DNA from: an uncultured Myxococcales bacterium
GTDB lineage: Bacteria > Myxococcota_A > UBA9042 > DTJE01
Assembly: GCA_903847405.1 (NCBI GenBank)
Contig: CAINDP010000197.1
Location: 1-36,424, forward strand
Length of the DNA stretch: 36,424 nt
Reading direction: 5' to 3'
Under the pieces are notes generated by a model. It saw nothing but the letters and a program-made list of their open reading frames with translations, made no database searches and was not told the DNA's origin. Shown piece by piece: positions 23,749 to 31,595 of the stretch. The translations under genes were made by a program, and so were the position numbers. Each line of letters begins with the position of its first letter. The stretch's first letter is position 1.

Positions 23749-25245
23749 ATGGCTGCAATGGAGATCCGGCAAGAGCAGAGTCTCAAGCTCTTGCAGAAGT
23801 TGGTCCTGACTCCCCAGCTCCAACTGGCCATCCGTCTTCTGCAATTGTCGCGACTGGAACTTGCCGAAGAAATCCGCACGCAACTGGACGCGAACCCGGT
23901 CCTCGAAGAGGACGGCCAGGCCGAAGAAAACCTGTCCTACCAGGACGCCGCCTCGGATACCGGCGACATGGGCGAACCCTCCCCGGCCGAGGCGCCGCCG
24001 CGTTCGATGTCCGAAGCCAACGACGTCGTGGACGTGGATCACGAACCCGGCCCGCGGACCGACGACGCCGCGGACTGGGACCGGTTCGTCGAAGGCTACA
24101 GCCGCTTTTCCTCGGGCCCCCAGATCCGGGTGACCAACGAGGACTACCCGTCCATCGAGTCCACGATCAGCCGGAAGGGCAACCTCACCGACCACCTCCT
24201 GTGGCAGTTGCAGTTGTCGGATCTGGATGACGCCGGCCGCGAAGTCGGGGCCTACATCATCGGGAACCTGAACGACGACGGGTACCTCCTGGACGTGACC
24301 GACGACGAGATCGGGGCGCGCACGAACGCCGACGAGGCCTTCGTGCGGGAGGTCCTGGTTCGCGTCCAGGCCTTCGACCCGGTGGGCGTGGCGGCGCGGG
24401 ACCTGCGGGAATGCCTGCTGATCCAGGCGCGCACCCACCACCCGGACAACGACCGGCTGCGCCTGTTGATCGAAAAGCACCTGCCGGACCTGGAACGCAA
24501 GAACTTCCCGGCGATTGCCCGGGGGCTCAAGTGCAGCCTGGACGAAGTGAAGGCCCTGGTGGAAACGATCGTGGGCATGGACCCGCGGCCCGGGCGCGCC
24601 TTCGGCAGCGACGACGTCGTGTACATCCAGCCGGACGTCTACGTGTTCAAGGTCGGCGGCGAGTACGTCACGGTCCTGAACGAGGACGGCCTGCCCAAGC
24701 TGAAGATCAGCCCCTACTACGAGGCCGCCCTGGGAAGCGGGGCGCCGGGCGAGGCGCGCGACTTCGTGCAGGAAAAACTGCGGTCGGCGATGTGGCTGAT
24801 CCGGTCGATCCACCAGCGCCAGAGCACGATCCGGAAGGTCACGGAAAGCATCATCCGGTTCCAGCGGGACTTCCTGGAGAAGGGCGTCACCTACCTGCGG
24901 CCGCTGGTGCTGCGCGACGTGGCCGAGGACGTCGGAATGCACGAGTCGACCATCAGCCGCGTGACCACGAACAAGTACGTCCACACGCCCCGCGGCATCT
25001 TCGAGTTGAAGTACTTCTTCAACAGCCGCATCGGCAGCGTGTACGGCGAGGACCAGTCGTCGGAAAGCGTGAAGTCGCGCATCAAGAACCTGGTGGACGC
25101 AGAAAGTTTGCGGAACCCGCTGTCGGACCAGGAAATCGTGGAACGGCTGCGGCGGGAGAATGTCGTGATCGCGCGGCGGACAGTGGCGAAATACCGGGAA
25201 GCCCTCGGGATTCTGCCATCGTCGCGCCGCCGTGCCCTGGTGTGA
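23749..25245 (+). CDS. rpoN: RNA polymerase sigma-54 factor
   Basis: A 498-residue sigma factor that directs polymerase to -24/-12 promoters and needs AAA+ activators to open DNA. Region I is Gln/Leu-rich (LKLLQKLVLTPQLQLAIRLL). Region II is acidic (about 50-110). The core-binding domain, the helix-turn-helix (LRDVAEDVGMHESTISRVT) and the C-terminal RpoN box ARRTVAKYRE (about 475-484) are all intact. ATG 23749 and ATG 23758 are both possible starts; the first has AAGGA nearby. It is followed by hpf and rapZ, the conserved rpoN neighbourhood. No sigma-54 activator is in the window. Confidence 0.97.
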   Translation: MAAMEIRQEQSLKLLQKLVLTPQLQLAIRLLQLSRLELAEEIRTQLDANPVLEEDGQAEENLSYQDAASDTGDMGEPSPAEAPPRSMSEANDVVDVDHEPGPRTDDAADWDRFVEGYSRFSSGPQIRVTNEDYPSIESTISRKGNLTDHLLWQLQLSDLDDAGREVGAYIIGNLNDDGYLLDVTDDEIGARTNADEAFVREVLVRVQAFDPVGVAARDLRECLLIQARTHHPDNDRLRLLIEKHLPDLERKNFPAIARGLKCSLDEVKALVETIVGMDPRPGRAFGSDDVVYIQPDVYVFKVGGEYVTVLNEDGLPKLKISPYYEAALGSGAPGEARDFVQEKLRSAMWLIRSIHQRQSTIRKVTESIIRFQRDFLEKGVTYLRPLVLRDVAEDVGMHESTISRVTTNKYVHTPRGIFELKYFFNSRIGSVYGEDQSSESVKSRIKNLVDAESLRNPLSDQEIVERLRRENVVIARRTVAKYREALGILPSSRRRALV

Positions 25246-25281
25246 TCGGGGGGTGGATCCGACGCCCCCAGGGCCCGGGAC

Positions 25282-25350
25282 GGCCACATTCGGCCGGTCG
25301 TGGCCCATCGAGGTTGGCCCCGGATTGACCGGGGCTCGAGCCGGCCGGCT
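25282..25350 (+). other. run of hairpins between rpoN and hpf
   Basis: The 143-bp gap contains GGCCAC/GTGGCC arms, a perfect 7-bp stem GCCCCGG-ATTGA-CCGGGGC (25317-25335) and a 12-bp palindrome AGCCGGCCGGCT (25339-25350). No T tract follows. The structures may attenuate read-through from rpoN or shape the hpf leader. No clear promoter was found here. Confidence 0.45.
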
Positions 25351-25388
25351 GCGACCCCTTGCGCCGGACCGACAGGAAGGAGACGCAT

Positions 25389-25694
25389 ATGCAGGTCAAC
25401 TTCGTCCTTCGCCAGTTCGATGCCTCGGATGACTTGAGGGCCCTGATCCAGGGCAAGATCGACAAGCGGCTCGACAACCTGGTGGACAAGACGGCGGATG
25501 CCCGGGTGACCCTCTCGCTGGAAAAGGCCTGGACCGTCATGGAAGTGGTCGTGACCACGCATGGCGAAGTGTTCAAGAGCGCGGAAAAGACGACGGACCT
25601 GTACCCGACGATCGACGTCGTCATCGAGAAGATCGAGCGCCAGTTGCACAAGAAGAAGGACATGGTCCACGACCGCCGCACCGGCCGGGCGTGA
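25389..25694 (+). CDS. hpf: ribosome hibernation-promoting factor, short form
   Basis: A 101-residue HPF/YfiA-type protein that binds the decoding centre of idle ribosomes and helps form inactive 100S dimers. The family pattern is clear: the beta-alpha-beta start MQVNFVLRQFDASDDLR, then KIDKRLDNLVDK, VTLSLEKAWTVMEVVV and YPTIDVVIEKIERQLHKKK. The start is ATG 25389 with AAGGAG six bases upstream; an upstream in-frame ATG at 25359 lacks a site and adds only a basic leader. It lacks the C-terminal dimerisation domain of long HPF. It sits between rpoN and rapZ. Confidence 0.93.
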   Translation: MQVNFVLRQFDASDDLRALIQGKIDKRLDNLVDKTADARVTLSLEKAWTVMEVVVTTHGEVFKSAEKTTDLYPTIDVVIEKIERQLHKKKDMVHDRRTGRA

Positions 25695-25713
25695 TGCCCT
25701 TCCGCGAGGCACC

Positions 25714-26580
25714 GTGAGCACCGCGCACGTCGTCATCGTCACCGGCCTTTCCGGCTCCGGAAAGTCGACCGCCATCCGGGCGTTGGAAGACCTCGGGTTC
25801 TTCTGCATCGACAACCTTCCCCTCGTCATCCTGGACAAGTTCCTGTTGCTGGCCGAGGACCATGAGCAGGTTCGCCGGGTCGCCCTGGGCGTCGATGCCC
25901 GCGAGCGCCTGTTCCTGGACACCTTCCCGGAGGCCCTGGCACGCGTTCGCGCCCTGGGCCACCGCGTGGAGGTCCTGTTCCTGGACTGCCAGGAGGAAGC
26001 CTTGCTGCGGCGCTATTCTGCGACGCGCCGGCGCCACCCCCTGGAGGCGGAGGCCGGGTCCCTGGCGGCCGCGCTGTCCCTGGAACGCCAGTTGCTGGAA
26101 CCCTTGAAGGAGCAGGCGGCCTGGATCATCGACACGTCCACGCTGAACGTGCACCAGTTGAAGGCGCGCGTGATGCAGGCCTGGGACCCCGGGCGCACGC
26201 GGCGCACCGCCGTCGTCGTGATGTCGTTCGGCTTCCGCAACGGCGTGCCCCGGGAGGCGGACTACGTCCTCGATTGCCGGGGCCTGCCGAATCCCTACTT
26301 CGTCGAGGAACTGCGTCCCCTGACGGGGAAGGACCCGGAAATCCTCAACTTCCTGGAAGCGACACCCGAGTGGCCGGCGTTTCGGGACCGGGTCCTGGAC
26401 CTGCTGCGGACCTCGCTGCCGATGCACGAGGCCGAGGAGCGCCCGGTGGTGACCATCGCCTTCGGTTGCACCGGCGGCCAGCACCGATCCGTTGCCCTTG
26501 CCGGCGTCGTGGCGGAAGCCCTCCGCGCCGGGGGACACGCGGTGTCGCTGGCCCACCGGGAACTGGAAGGCGGCGCCTGA
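25714..26580 (+). CDS. rapZ: RNase adapter/nucleotide-binding protein RapZ (YvcJ family)
   Basis: A 288-residue P-loop protein: Walker A GLSGSGKS (11-18), then FFCIDNLPLVILDKF, IDTSTLNVHQLK, MSFGFRNGVPREADYVLDCR, GLPNPYFVEELRPLTGKD and IAFGCTGGQHRSVALA. RapZ family members bind nucleotides and, in enterobacteria, guide RNase E to the GlmZ sRNA to control glucosamine-6-phosphate synthesis; the role elsewhere is less clear. The GTG start at 25714 has GCGAGG in front and lies 19 bases after hpf. In many Proteobacteria ptsN stands between hpf and rapZ; it is missing here. Confidence 0.95.
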   Translation: MSTAHVVIVTGLSGSGKSTAIRALEDLGFFCIDNLPLVILDKFLLLAEDHEQVRRVALGVDARERLFLDTFPEALARVRALGHRVEVLFLDCQEEALLRRYSATRRRHPLEAEAGSLAAALSLERQLLEPLKEQAAWIIDTSTLNVHQLKARVMQAWDPGRTRRTAVVVMSFGFRNGVPREADYVLDCRGLPNPYFVEELRPLTGKDPEILNFLEATPEWPAFRDRVLDLLRTSLPMHEAEERPVVTIAFGCTGGQHRSVALAGVVAEALRAGGHAVSLAHRELEGGA

Positions 26581-26637
26581 AACCGCCCCGGATCACCTGC
26601 CCCGAATACCTTCTTCGGCGAAGCGACGCGCCTGGAG

Positions 26638-26643
26638 TACAAT
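26638..26643 (+). promoter_or_regulatory. possible -10 element before the HEPN-like gene
   Basis: TACAAT matches the -10 consensus at five of six positions, 31 bases before ATG 26675. The -35 region (TTCGGC at 18-base spacing) is weak. It would allow the HEPN-like/ParA pair to be expressed separately from rapZ. Confidence 0.4.
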
Positions 26644-26674
26644 CCCACCCGGTCGACGAAGGAGCGGTTCTGCG

Positions 26675-27421
26675 ATGAAGACGATTGAAGATGCGGACGT
26701 GAAGGATTTCGTGAATGACGCCGAGGAGGATCTGTGGGACGCCACGGCGCTGGCCCGCCGTCCCGGGGGCTCCTCGATGGCGATGTACCACGCGGCCCAG
26801 GCGGCCGAAAAGTTCCTGCGGGGGCTGGGCGAAGCGGCCGACCGTCACGCCAACCCGATGTGGGACCTGCAGCACGTGTACGACGCGGTCAAGGACCAGG
26901 CCGGCCTGGCCGAGGTCGAGACGGCGGTCGAGGCGCTGCTGTCCCACGGGACCCCGGGCAAGGGATCGGGCTTCGGCAGTTCTGGGGAAGCCCTGCGGGC
27001 GGCCCGCGTCATCCGGCGCGCCGTCCTGGTGCTGCTGGGCGTCGAGGTGCCCCTGGAACCCGAGTTCGCGCCCCAGGCGGTGACGACGGCGCCGACGGCC
27101 GAGGCGGTGGTCAGTCCGCGGGAGGCGGCCCTGGAAAACGGCCCGCCCGCCGGGTACGTCAACGCGCCGCCCCCCGGGTACGACGACGGCCCCACGTTCC
27201 CGATGGGCATCCCCGAGGGGCAGCCCGACGGCCGCGCTCCGCAGCCCGACCGCCGCCCGTCGGCGCCGTCGGGACGGCCGGACGAGGAACGCCGGACCTC
27301 GTTCGTCAAGATGTTCCTGATCTGCGACACCTGCGGCGTGCGGCTGCCCCGGACGCGCCAGACGGCCCAGGGACGGGTCCCGTGCCCGCACTGCAACCGC
27401 CCGATGCGACTGGTTTCCTGA
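26675..27421 (+). CDS. HEPN-like domain protein with C-terminal zinc ribbon
   Basis: A 248-residue protein of unknown function. Residues 1-130 are helical and resemble a HEPN domain: AMYHAAQAAEKFLRGLGE matches the family's second helix, MWDLQHVYDAVKDQ its third, and RAARVIRRAVLVLLG its last. The toxin-type RxxxxH ribonuclease motif is not present, so an RNA-cleaving role is not supported. A Pro/Gly-rich disordered linker (about 145-210) leads to a zinc ribbon (CDTCGVRLPRTRQ, then CPHCNRPM), likely for nucleic acid or protein binding. The start is ATG 26675 after GGAG. A ParA ATPase gene follows after 28 bases, so the two probably act together. The HEPN call is moderate. Confidence 0.7.
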   Translation: MKTIEDADVKDFVNDAEEDLWDATALARRPGGSSMAMYHAAQAAEKFLRGLGEAADRHANPMWDLQHVYDAVKDQAGLAEVETAVEALLSHGTPGKGSGFGSSGEALRAARVIRRAVLVLLGVEVPLEPEFAPQAVTTAPTAEAVVSPREAALENGPPAGYVNAPPPGYDDGPTFPMGIPEGQPDGRAPQPDRRPSAPSGRPDEERRTSFVKMFLICDTCGVRLPRTRQTAQGRVPCPHCNRPMRLVS

Positions 27422-27449
27422 GAGCGCGGATGCCCCCGAGGAGGATTCG

Positions 27450-28307
27450 ATGTCGTTGTCCGAGCGGATCAAGCGCCTGGCCGGCCTCACCGACGAACCC
27501 GGACGTCCCAGGGCGCGCGTCCTGGCCGTGGCGGCCCAGAAGGGCGGCGTGGGCAAGACCACGACCGCGGTGAACCTGTCGGTGGCCCTGGCGCGGTTCG
27601 CGAACCAGCGGACCCTGCTGGTGGATCTGGACGGGCAGGGACACGTCGCCACCTCGCTGGCCTCGGTGTACGAGGACGGCAGCCCGGTGTCGATGTCGGA
27701 CGTGCTGCTGGGGCACGGGCGCGACCTCCTGGAAATCATCCACCCCACGCGCATCGACCTGCTGTCGGTGACGCCGTCGGACAAGGGACTGGCCTCGGCG
27801 GAGGGCGTCCTTGCCGGGCGCATCGGCAAGGAGTTCCTGCTGCGGGGCGCCCTGCGAAAGGCCCGGGAGCGGTTCGACGTGATCGTCCTGGACTGCCCGC
27901 CGAACCTGGGAAACCTGACCCTGAACGCCCTGATGGCGTCGGATGCCTGTCTGGTGCCGTGCGACATGAGCATCCTGGCGATGGCGGGCGTGGCCGACCT
28001 GCTGGCCGTGGTGGACACGCTGCGGGATCGGCTGGACCACCAGGTCCAGGTCCTGGGCATCCTGCCGACGCGGGTGGATCGACGCAACGCCCGGGTGACG
28101 GACGCCGTGCTGGAAGGACTGGCCGAGACTTACGGCGAACTGGTCCTGTCGACGCACATCCCGGTCAGCAGCGCCCTGGCCCGGGCCCAGATGGAAGGGA
28201 TCCCGGTCTTCGACTACGACGCGTCCGCGACCGGTTCCGTGGCCTACCGCGCCCTGTCCGAGGAAGTGCTGACGCGCCTGGGCGTCGGGGCGGCCCTGCC
28301 GTCCTGA
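27450..28307 (+). CDS. ParA/MinD-like partition ATPase (orphan)
   Basis: A 285-residue deviant Walker-A ATPase: KGGVGKTTT (31-39) with the signature lysine, VDLDGQGHVATSL as switch I, and VIVLDCPPNLGNLTLNAL as Walker B/switch II. Such proteins position DNA, chemoreceptors or other cargo by ATP-dependent dimerisation on the nucleoid. A short N-terminal extension (SLSERIKRLAGLTDEPG) may bind a partner that stimulates the ATPase, as in ParB or TlpT systems. No parB or parS was seen; the zinc-ribbon HEPN-like protein upstream is the obvious candidate partner. The GAGGAGG site supports the start. It converges on the kinase gene with 28 bases between. Confidence 0.88.
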   Translation: MSLSERIKRLAGLTDEPGRPRARVLAVAAQKGGVGKTTTAVNLSVALARFANQRTLLVDLDGQGHVATSLASVYEDGSPVSMSDVLLGHGRDLLEIIHPTRIDLLSVTPSDKGLASAEGVLAGRIGKEFLLRGALRKARERFDVIVLDCPPNLGNLTLNALMASDACLVPCDMSILAMAGVADLLAVVDTLRDRLDHQVQVLGILPTRVDRRNARVTDAVLEGLAETYGELVLSTHIPVSSALARAQMEGIPVFDYDASATGSVAYRALSEEVLTRLGVGAALPS

Positions 28308-28335
28308 ACCTGTCCGACGTCGCCGTCGTTCCGGA

Positions 28336-30162
28336 CTAGTCCGCCAGCCGCGTCCCGGCCAACCCGAAGATTCGTGTGGGATGCTCGCGCCCGCGGACGT
28401 GGATCTGTCCCAGGTCCTCGAAAGGCCAGTTGCGGCGGGTACGACGGCGGGTGTGGTCGTCCAGGATGACCTGGCCGGCCAGGGCCATGCGGGCCAACCG
28501 GACCGCCACGTCCACCGGGGATCCCCGGAGCGCCTGGTCCGGCGAGCCCGCCGCGATGGTGCGGCTGGACACGTGATCCGTGCAGACGCCCACCCGGACC
28601 TCGACCGGGACGCCGGTGTGGGACCGGAATCGGCGGGCGCGCTTGACCAGATCCGCAGCCGACTCGATTGCCCGCTGCCAGGGTTCCTCGGACCGGTCGT
28701 ACAGGCCGAACACCAGGCGGACCTCGTCGCCCGAATCGAAACAGATGCATCCGCCCGCGGCCATGGCCCCGGACTCGAAGGCCTCCATTTCCGGCGTGAA
28801 CATCAGGCGGGACGCAGCAAGGCCGGCGCCCTCCGGCCCCAGGTCCAGTTCGACGTGGACCAGCGACACCTCGACGTCCTCCTGGGTCCGGGCCGTGTTC
28901 CTGGGCAGGACCACGCTCGCGTGGACCGGCAGGGTGACCGGCGACAGCGTCCAGGGAACCTCGATGCGGGGCCCCAGCGTCGCCAACTGGACCCGTGCGC
29001 CGGGCGCCGTGGCGGCCGTCACCGCCACCGCCAGGCCACCCTCGCCGAGGAGCAGCGTCGGCCGATCGTGGAATCCTCCATCGCCCTGCGAGCCGACCGA
29101 AACGACTTCCAGCGTGGCACGTTCGTGGAAGGGGACCAGGGTTCGCAGCGGCGCCAGGATCTCCCCCAGGAGGCCCGTGTCCACGGCCCGCGCACGATCC
29201 AGCGCCAGGGCGTCCAGGATCCCGCGCAACCGCTCCCGGACGGCGACGGCCGACGGGGGACGGTCGGCGGGGTCCTTGCGCAGGAGGTCCGCCACGAGGG
29301 CCTCCAATCCCTGCCGGGCCGCGGGGGGGACCGCAAGGGCCGGCAGGGATGGAGGCGCCTCGGCGAGGTGCTGCCGCATGACCTCTGCGGCCGAGAGGCC
29401 CGGGAAGGGGGGACTTCCCGCAAGGGCCTCGTGCAACAGCACACCGAGGGAATACAGGTCGCTCCGGGGGTCCACGACATCGCCCCGGACCTGTTCCGGA
29501 CTCATGTACGCCGGGGTGCCCAGGACCTCGCCGCGATGCAGGGCGCCCCGGACCGGGCTGTCCGCGATGGCGGCGATCCCGAAGTCCAGGACCTTCACGA
29601 AGGCCCCTTCGCAGTCCCAGTCCACCAGCACGACGTTTTCGGGCTTCATGTCCCGGTGGACCACCCCGTGGGCGTGGGCGTGGGCCAGCGCATCGGCGAT
29701 CCCCAGGCACACCAGGACCGCGTCGCCGACCGACAGGCGACCCTCGCGGCCGATGCGGTCGGCCAGCGTCTCGCCGGGCAGGAACTCCATGGACAGGTAC
29801 AGCCAGCCTTCCCGCGACACGCCGAAATCGAACATCTCGACGACGTTGGGGTGGCGCAGGCGGCCCGCGGCCTGGGCCTCGATGAAGAACCGGCCGACCG
29901 CGGCCTCCTTGGCTGCCAGTGCAGGCTTGAGGATCTTCAGGGCCACCTCGCGACGGCCGCGGAGGTCGGTCGCGCGGAAGACCGTGCCCATCCCCCCGTC
30001 CGCAAGGCGACTGCGCACGAGGTACCTGCCGTTCACGACCGCGCCGGGCGTCGGGAATTCCTCGGGGATCGGACGCAGCGCCACCCCGTCAAGGGGGCAG
30101 AACGGCTGGTCGGCCCCGTAGGTCCGTTGGCAGCGCGAACAATATTGAACACCTGCAGGCAA
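28336..30162 (-). CDS. Ser/Thr protein kinase with zinc-ribbon N-terminus and degenerate class III cyclase-homology C-terminus
   Basis: The start is taken as TTG 30162, behind GGGGCGGG; 608 residues. An upstream TTG at 30219 is rejected because it forms the -35 box of the promoter. Residues 8-25 form a small zinc ribbon (CSRC, then CPLD). The kinase has the glycine loop LADGGMGTV (53-61), Lys76 in VALKILK, HRDMKPEN with Asp171, DFG Asp193 and GTPAYMSPEQ, all intact. Residues about 440-600 resemble an adenylate/guanylate cyclase domain (SGDEVRLVFGLYD, GVPVEVRVGVCTD, GSPVDVAVRLARMA and FEDLGQIHVRGR), but the first metal Asp appears to be Glu, so it is probably a sensor or scaffold. No membrane segment is present. 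Confidence 0.88.
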   Translation of the reverse strand: MPAGVQYCSRCQRTYGADQPFCPLDGVALRPIPEEFPTPGAVVNGRYLVRSRLADGGMGTVFRATDLRGRREVALKILKPALAAKEAAVGRFFIEAQAAGRLRHPNVVEMFDFGVSREGWLYLSMEFLPGETLADRIGREGRLSVGDAVLVCLGIADALAHAHAHGVVHRDMKPENVVLVDWDCEGAFVKVLDFGIAAIADSPVRGALHRGEVLGTPAYMSPEQVRGDVVDPRSDLYSLGVLLHEALAGSPPFPGLSAAEVMRQHLAEAPPSLPALAVPPAARQGLEALVADLLRKDPADRPPSAVAVRERLRGILDALALDRARAVDTGLLGEILAPLRTLVPFHERATLEVVSVGSQGDGGFHDRPTLLLGEGGLAVAVTAATAPGARVQLATLGPRIEVPWTLSPVTLPVHASVVLPRNTARTQEDVEVSLVHVELDLGPEGAGLAASRLMFTPEMEAFESGAMAAGGCICFDSGDEVRLVFGLYDRSEEPWQRAIESAADLVKRARRFRSHTGVPVEVRVGVCTDHVSSRTIAAGSPDQALRGSPVDVAVRLARMALAGQVILDDHTRRRTRRNWPFEDLGQIHVRGREHPTRIFGLAGTRLAD

Positions 30163-30189
30163 GGCATCCCGCCCCTGGAACGCCCGGCC

Positions 30190-30219
30190 AGTATAGAAGC
30201 GGGTGTGGACCAGCGCCAA
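30190..30219 (-). promoter_or_regulatory. promoter of the Ser/Thr kinase gene
   Basis: On the minus strand TTGGCG (30214-30219), 18 bases, TATACT (30190-30195). The -10 box matches at five positions and the -35 at four. Transcription would start near 30183, about 21 bases before the TTG start. Confidence 0.55.
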
Positions 30220-30241
30220 GCTGCTGACATTGGGACGGAAT

Positions 30242-30259
30242 CGCCCGTCAGGACGGGCG
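30242..30259 (-). terminator. short hairpin at the CFI-box gene stop
   Basis: CGCCCGTC-AG-GACGGGCG, an 8-bp perfect stem that includes the TGA stop of the minus-strand gene. It lacks a T tract, so it is only a weak terminator candidate separating this gene from the kinase promoter. Confidence 0.35.
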
Positions 30260-31468
30260 GCGACGCATCCAGGCCTCGGCCAGGTGGGCGGCGGGCAGCA
30301 CGACGACGCTGCGGACGAACCGGCGCACCGTCGGGTACGCGGCGATGACGCGGGCGATGGGGGGCGACACGCGGTAGTAGGCGGAAATGGCCGCCCGACC
30401 CGATCGCGTCGGGTACAGGACGTCGTCGCGCCAGGCGCGCAGGCACTCGACCTCGGCCGCGTCCGCGCCCAGGGCCGCCGTGGCGATGAAGCAGCGCTTG
30501 TCCCGTCCCAGGGGCGAGGAGGCCGACACCGAGTCCCGCAGGGCCTCGGCTTTGGCCCGGAGTTCGTCGTCGGGGTTTCCCGCCAGAATGCGTTCGGCGA
30601 TGGCCCGCGCCTCGCCGATGTCCCCCTTGGCCAGGCGCAGGTGCGCCAGGCGCAGCAGATCCTGCAGGTCCACGCGCAGGGTCAGGGCCTCCTGGAGGGC
30701 CACGATGGCGTCCAGCAGGTAGATCTGCTGCTCGAACGTTCCGACGGCGGCCTGCTCCAGGGGCGGGCCGATCTTTCCGGCCGCGGCCACGTAGGCATCC
30801 ACCTCGGCCATCCACGCGTCCCGAAGGCGATCCAACGCGGCGACCGAACCCGCCGGCACGCCCAGGATCCCGTCGTCCAGCGCGACCTCCTCCAGGATTT
30901 CCCGGGCCCGTTCCATCGGGGCAATCGCCGGTTCCAGGATCGCGTCCACGGGGTCGGACTCGGACCGCGTGGGCAACCCCTCCAGGGCACTCACCATCGT
31001 GGCCGCGTCGGCCAGCAGCGCCTCGGCCTCCGCCATCCGGGCTTCCCGATCCGCGCCGGGCGCCTCGCCGGCGGCCCGCATCGACGCGACGATCTCGTCG
31101 CGATGGTCCCCCACGAATCCCGCCAGCACCCCGGCGACCACCGCGACCGCCAGATCCCGGAACTGGGGACGCTCGTCCACCACCCAGCCGAACACCGCGT
31201 CCGCCGAACCGGCGGCCTCGGCCGGAACCTCGCCGAACTCCTCGGCCTCGTCGCCCAGGCGTTCCCGGATCCGGGTCAGGAGCTGTGCGTCCAACGCCGC
31301 CAGCAGGCCGTCCGCCAGCCCGCCCCGCTCCAGCCACACGTGGTCGGGTTCGTGCTCGACCGCCCCTTCCGGCCAGCGGGCGCCCAGCGCCCGGGCGACG
31401 CGGGCATCCCGCATCCCGCCCAGCATCGCCTTCAGCAGGGCATCCAGAGCCGTGGTCCCATCGTCCAT
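30248..31468 (-). CDS. large helical protein with CFI-box C-terminal domain
   Basis: A 406-residue protein of unknown function; ATG 31468 has GGAGGAGG before it. The body (to about residue 300) is predicted mostly alpha-helical and Ala/Glu-rich, with TPR-like helical pairs near LLRLAHLRLAKGDIGEARAI. The last ~75 residues match the CFI-box C-terminal domain: RCFIATAALGADAAEVECL, then LRAWRDDVLYPTRSGRA, SAYYRVSPPIARVIAAYP and a hydrophobic segment rich in Val/Leu. In other bacteria this domain ends diverse proteins and is suspected to direct sorting or membrane attachment. There is no N-terminal signal peptide, which leaves the route unclear. It is divergent from tetR. Confidence 0.75.
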   Translation of the reverse strand: MDDGTTALDALLKAMLGGMRDARVARALGARWPEGAVEHEPDHVWLERGGLADGLLAALDAQLLTRIRERLGDEAEEFGEVPAEAAGSADAVFGWVVDERPQFRDLAVAVVAGVLAGFVGDHRDEIVASMRAAGEAPGADREARMAEAEALLADAATMVSALEGLPTRSESDPVDAILEPAIAPMERAREILEEVALDDGILGVPAGSVAALDRLRDAWMAEVDAYVAAAGKIGPPLEQAAVGTFEQQIYLLDAIVALQEALTLRVDLQDLLRLAHLRLAKGDIGEARAIAERILAGNPDDELRAKAEALRDSVSASSPLGRDKRCFIATAALGADAAEVECLRAWRDDVLYPTRSGRAAISAYYRVSPPIARVIAAYPTVRRFVRSVVVLPAAHLAEAWMRRRPS

Positions 31469-31504
31469 GCAGTCCTCCTCCCGCCGACCCCGGCGTGTCG
31501 GACG

Positions 31505-31532
31505 ATTGTACGGGGACCACGGCGCAGGGCAA
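31505..31532 (-). promoter_or_regulatory. promoter of the CFI-box gene
   Basis: On the minus strand TTGCCC (31527-31532), 16 bases, TACAAT (31505-31510). It would start transcription near 31498, about 30 bases before the ATG. The tetR palindrome lies 20 bases upstream of the -35 box and could also influence this promoter. Confidence 0.55.
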
Positions 31533-31552
31533 GACCGAACGACGACGGGGCT

Positions 31553-31595
31553 AATCAATCGATTGATTGACATCGATTCGGGCCCGTGGCATGCT
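31553..31595 (+). promoter_or_regulatory. tetR operator and promoter
   Basis: A perfect 16-bp palindrome AATCAATCGATTGATT (31553-31568) runs into a consensus -35 TTGACA (31567-31572). A 17-base spacer and CATGCT (31590-31595) follow. The ATG at 31603 lies seven bases further with no Shine-Dalgarno sequence. The palindrome shares TAATCAAT with the tolC operator, but its centre is four bases longer. The layout fits autorepression by the TetR protein. Confidence 0.65.

Noticed and set aside
26675-27100. HEPN toxin of a toxin-antitoxin pair
   Set aside because: The RxxxxH ribonuclease motif is absent, no MNT antitoxin is next to it, and a ParA gene follows instead.
27450-28307. Plasmid or chromosome parAB locus with origin
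   Set aside because: No ParB, parS-like palindrome, dnaA or DnaA-box cluster was found nearby.
30163-30219. Upstream TTG start for the Ser/Thr kinase
   Set aside because: The TTG is part of the -35 element TTGGCG and the -10 TATACT falls inside the extension, so it would not be transcribed.
28381-30348. Long plus-strand open frame over the Ser/Thr kinase
   Set aside because: The minus strand has all kinase motifs; the plus frame is low-complexity shadow coding.
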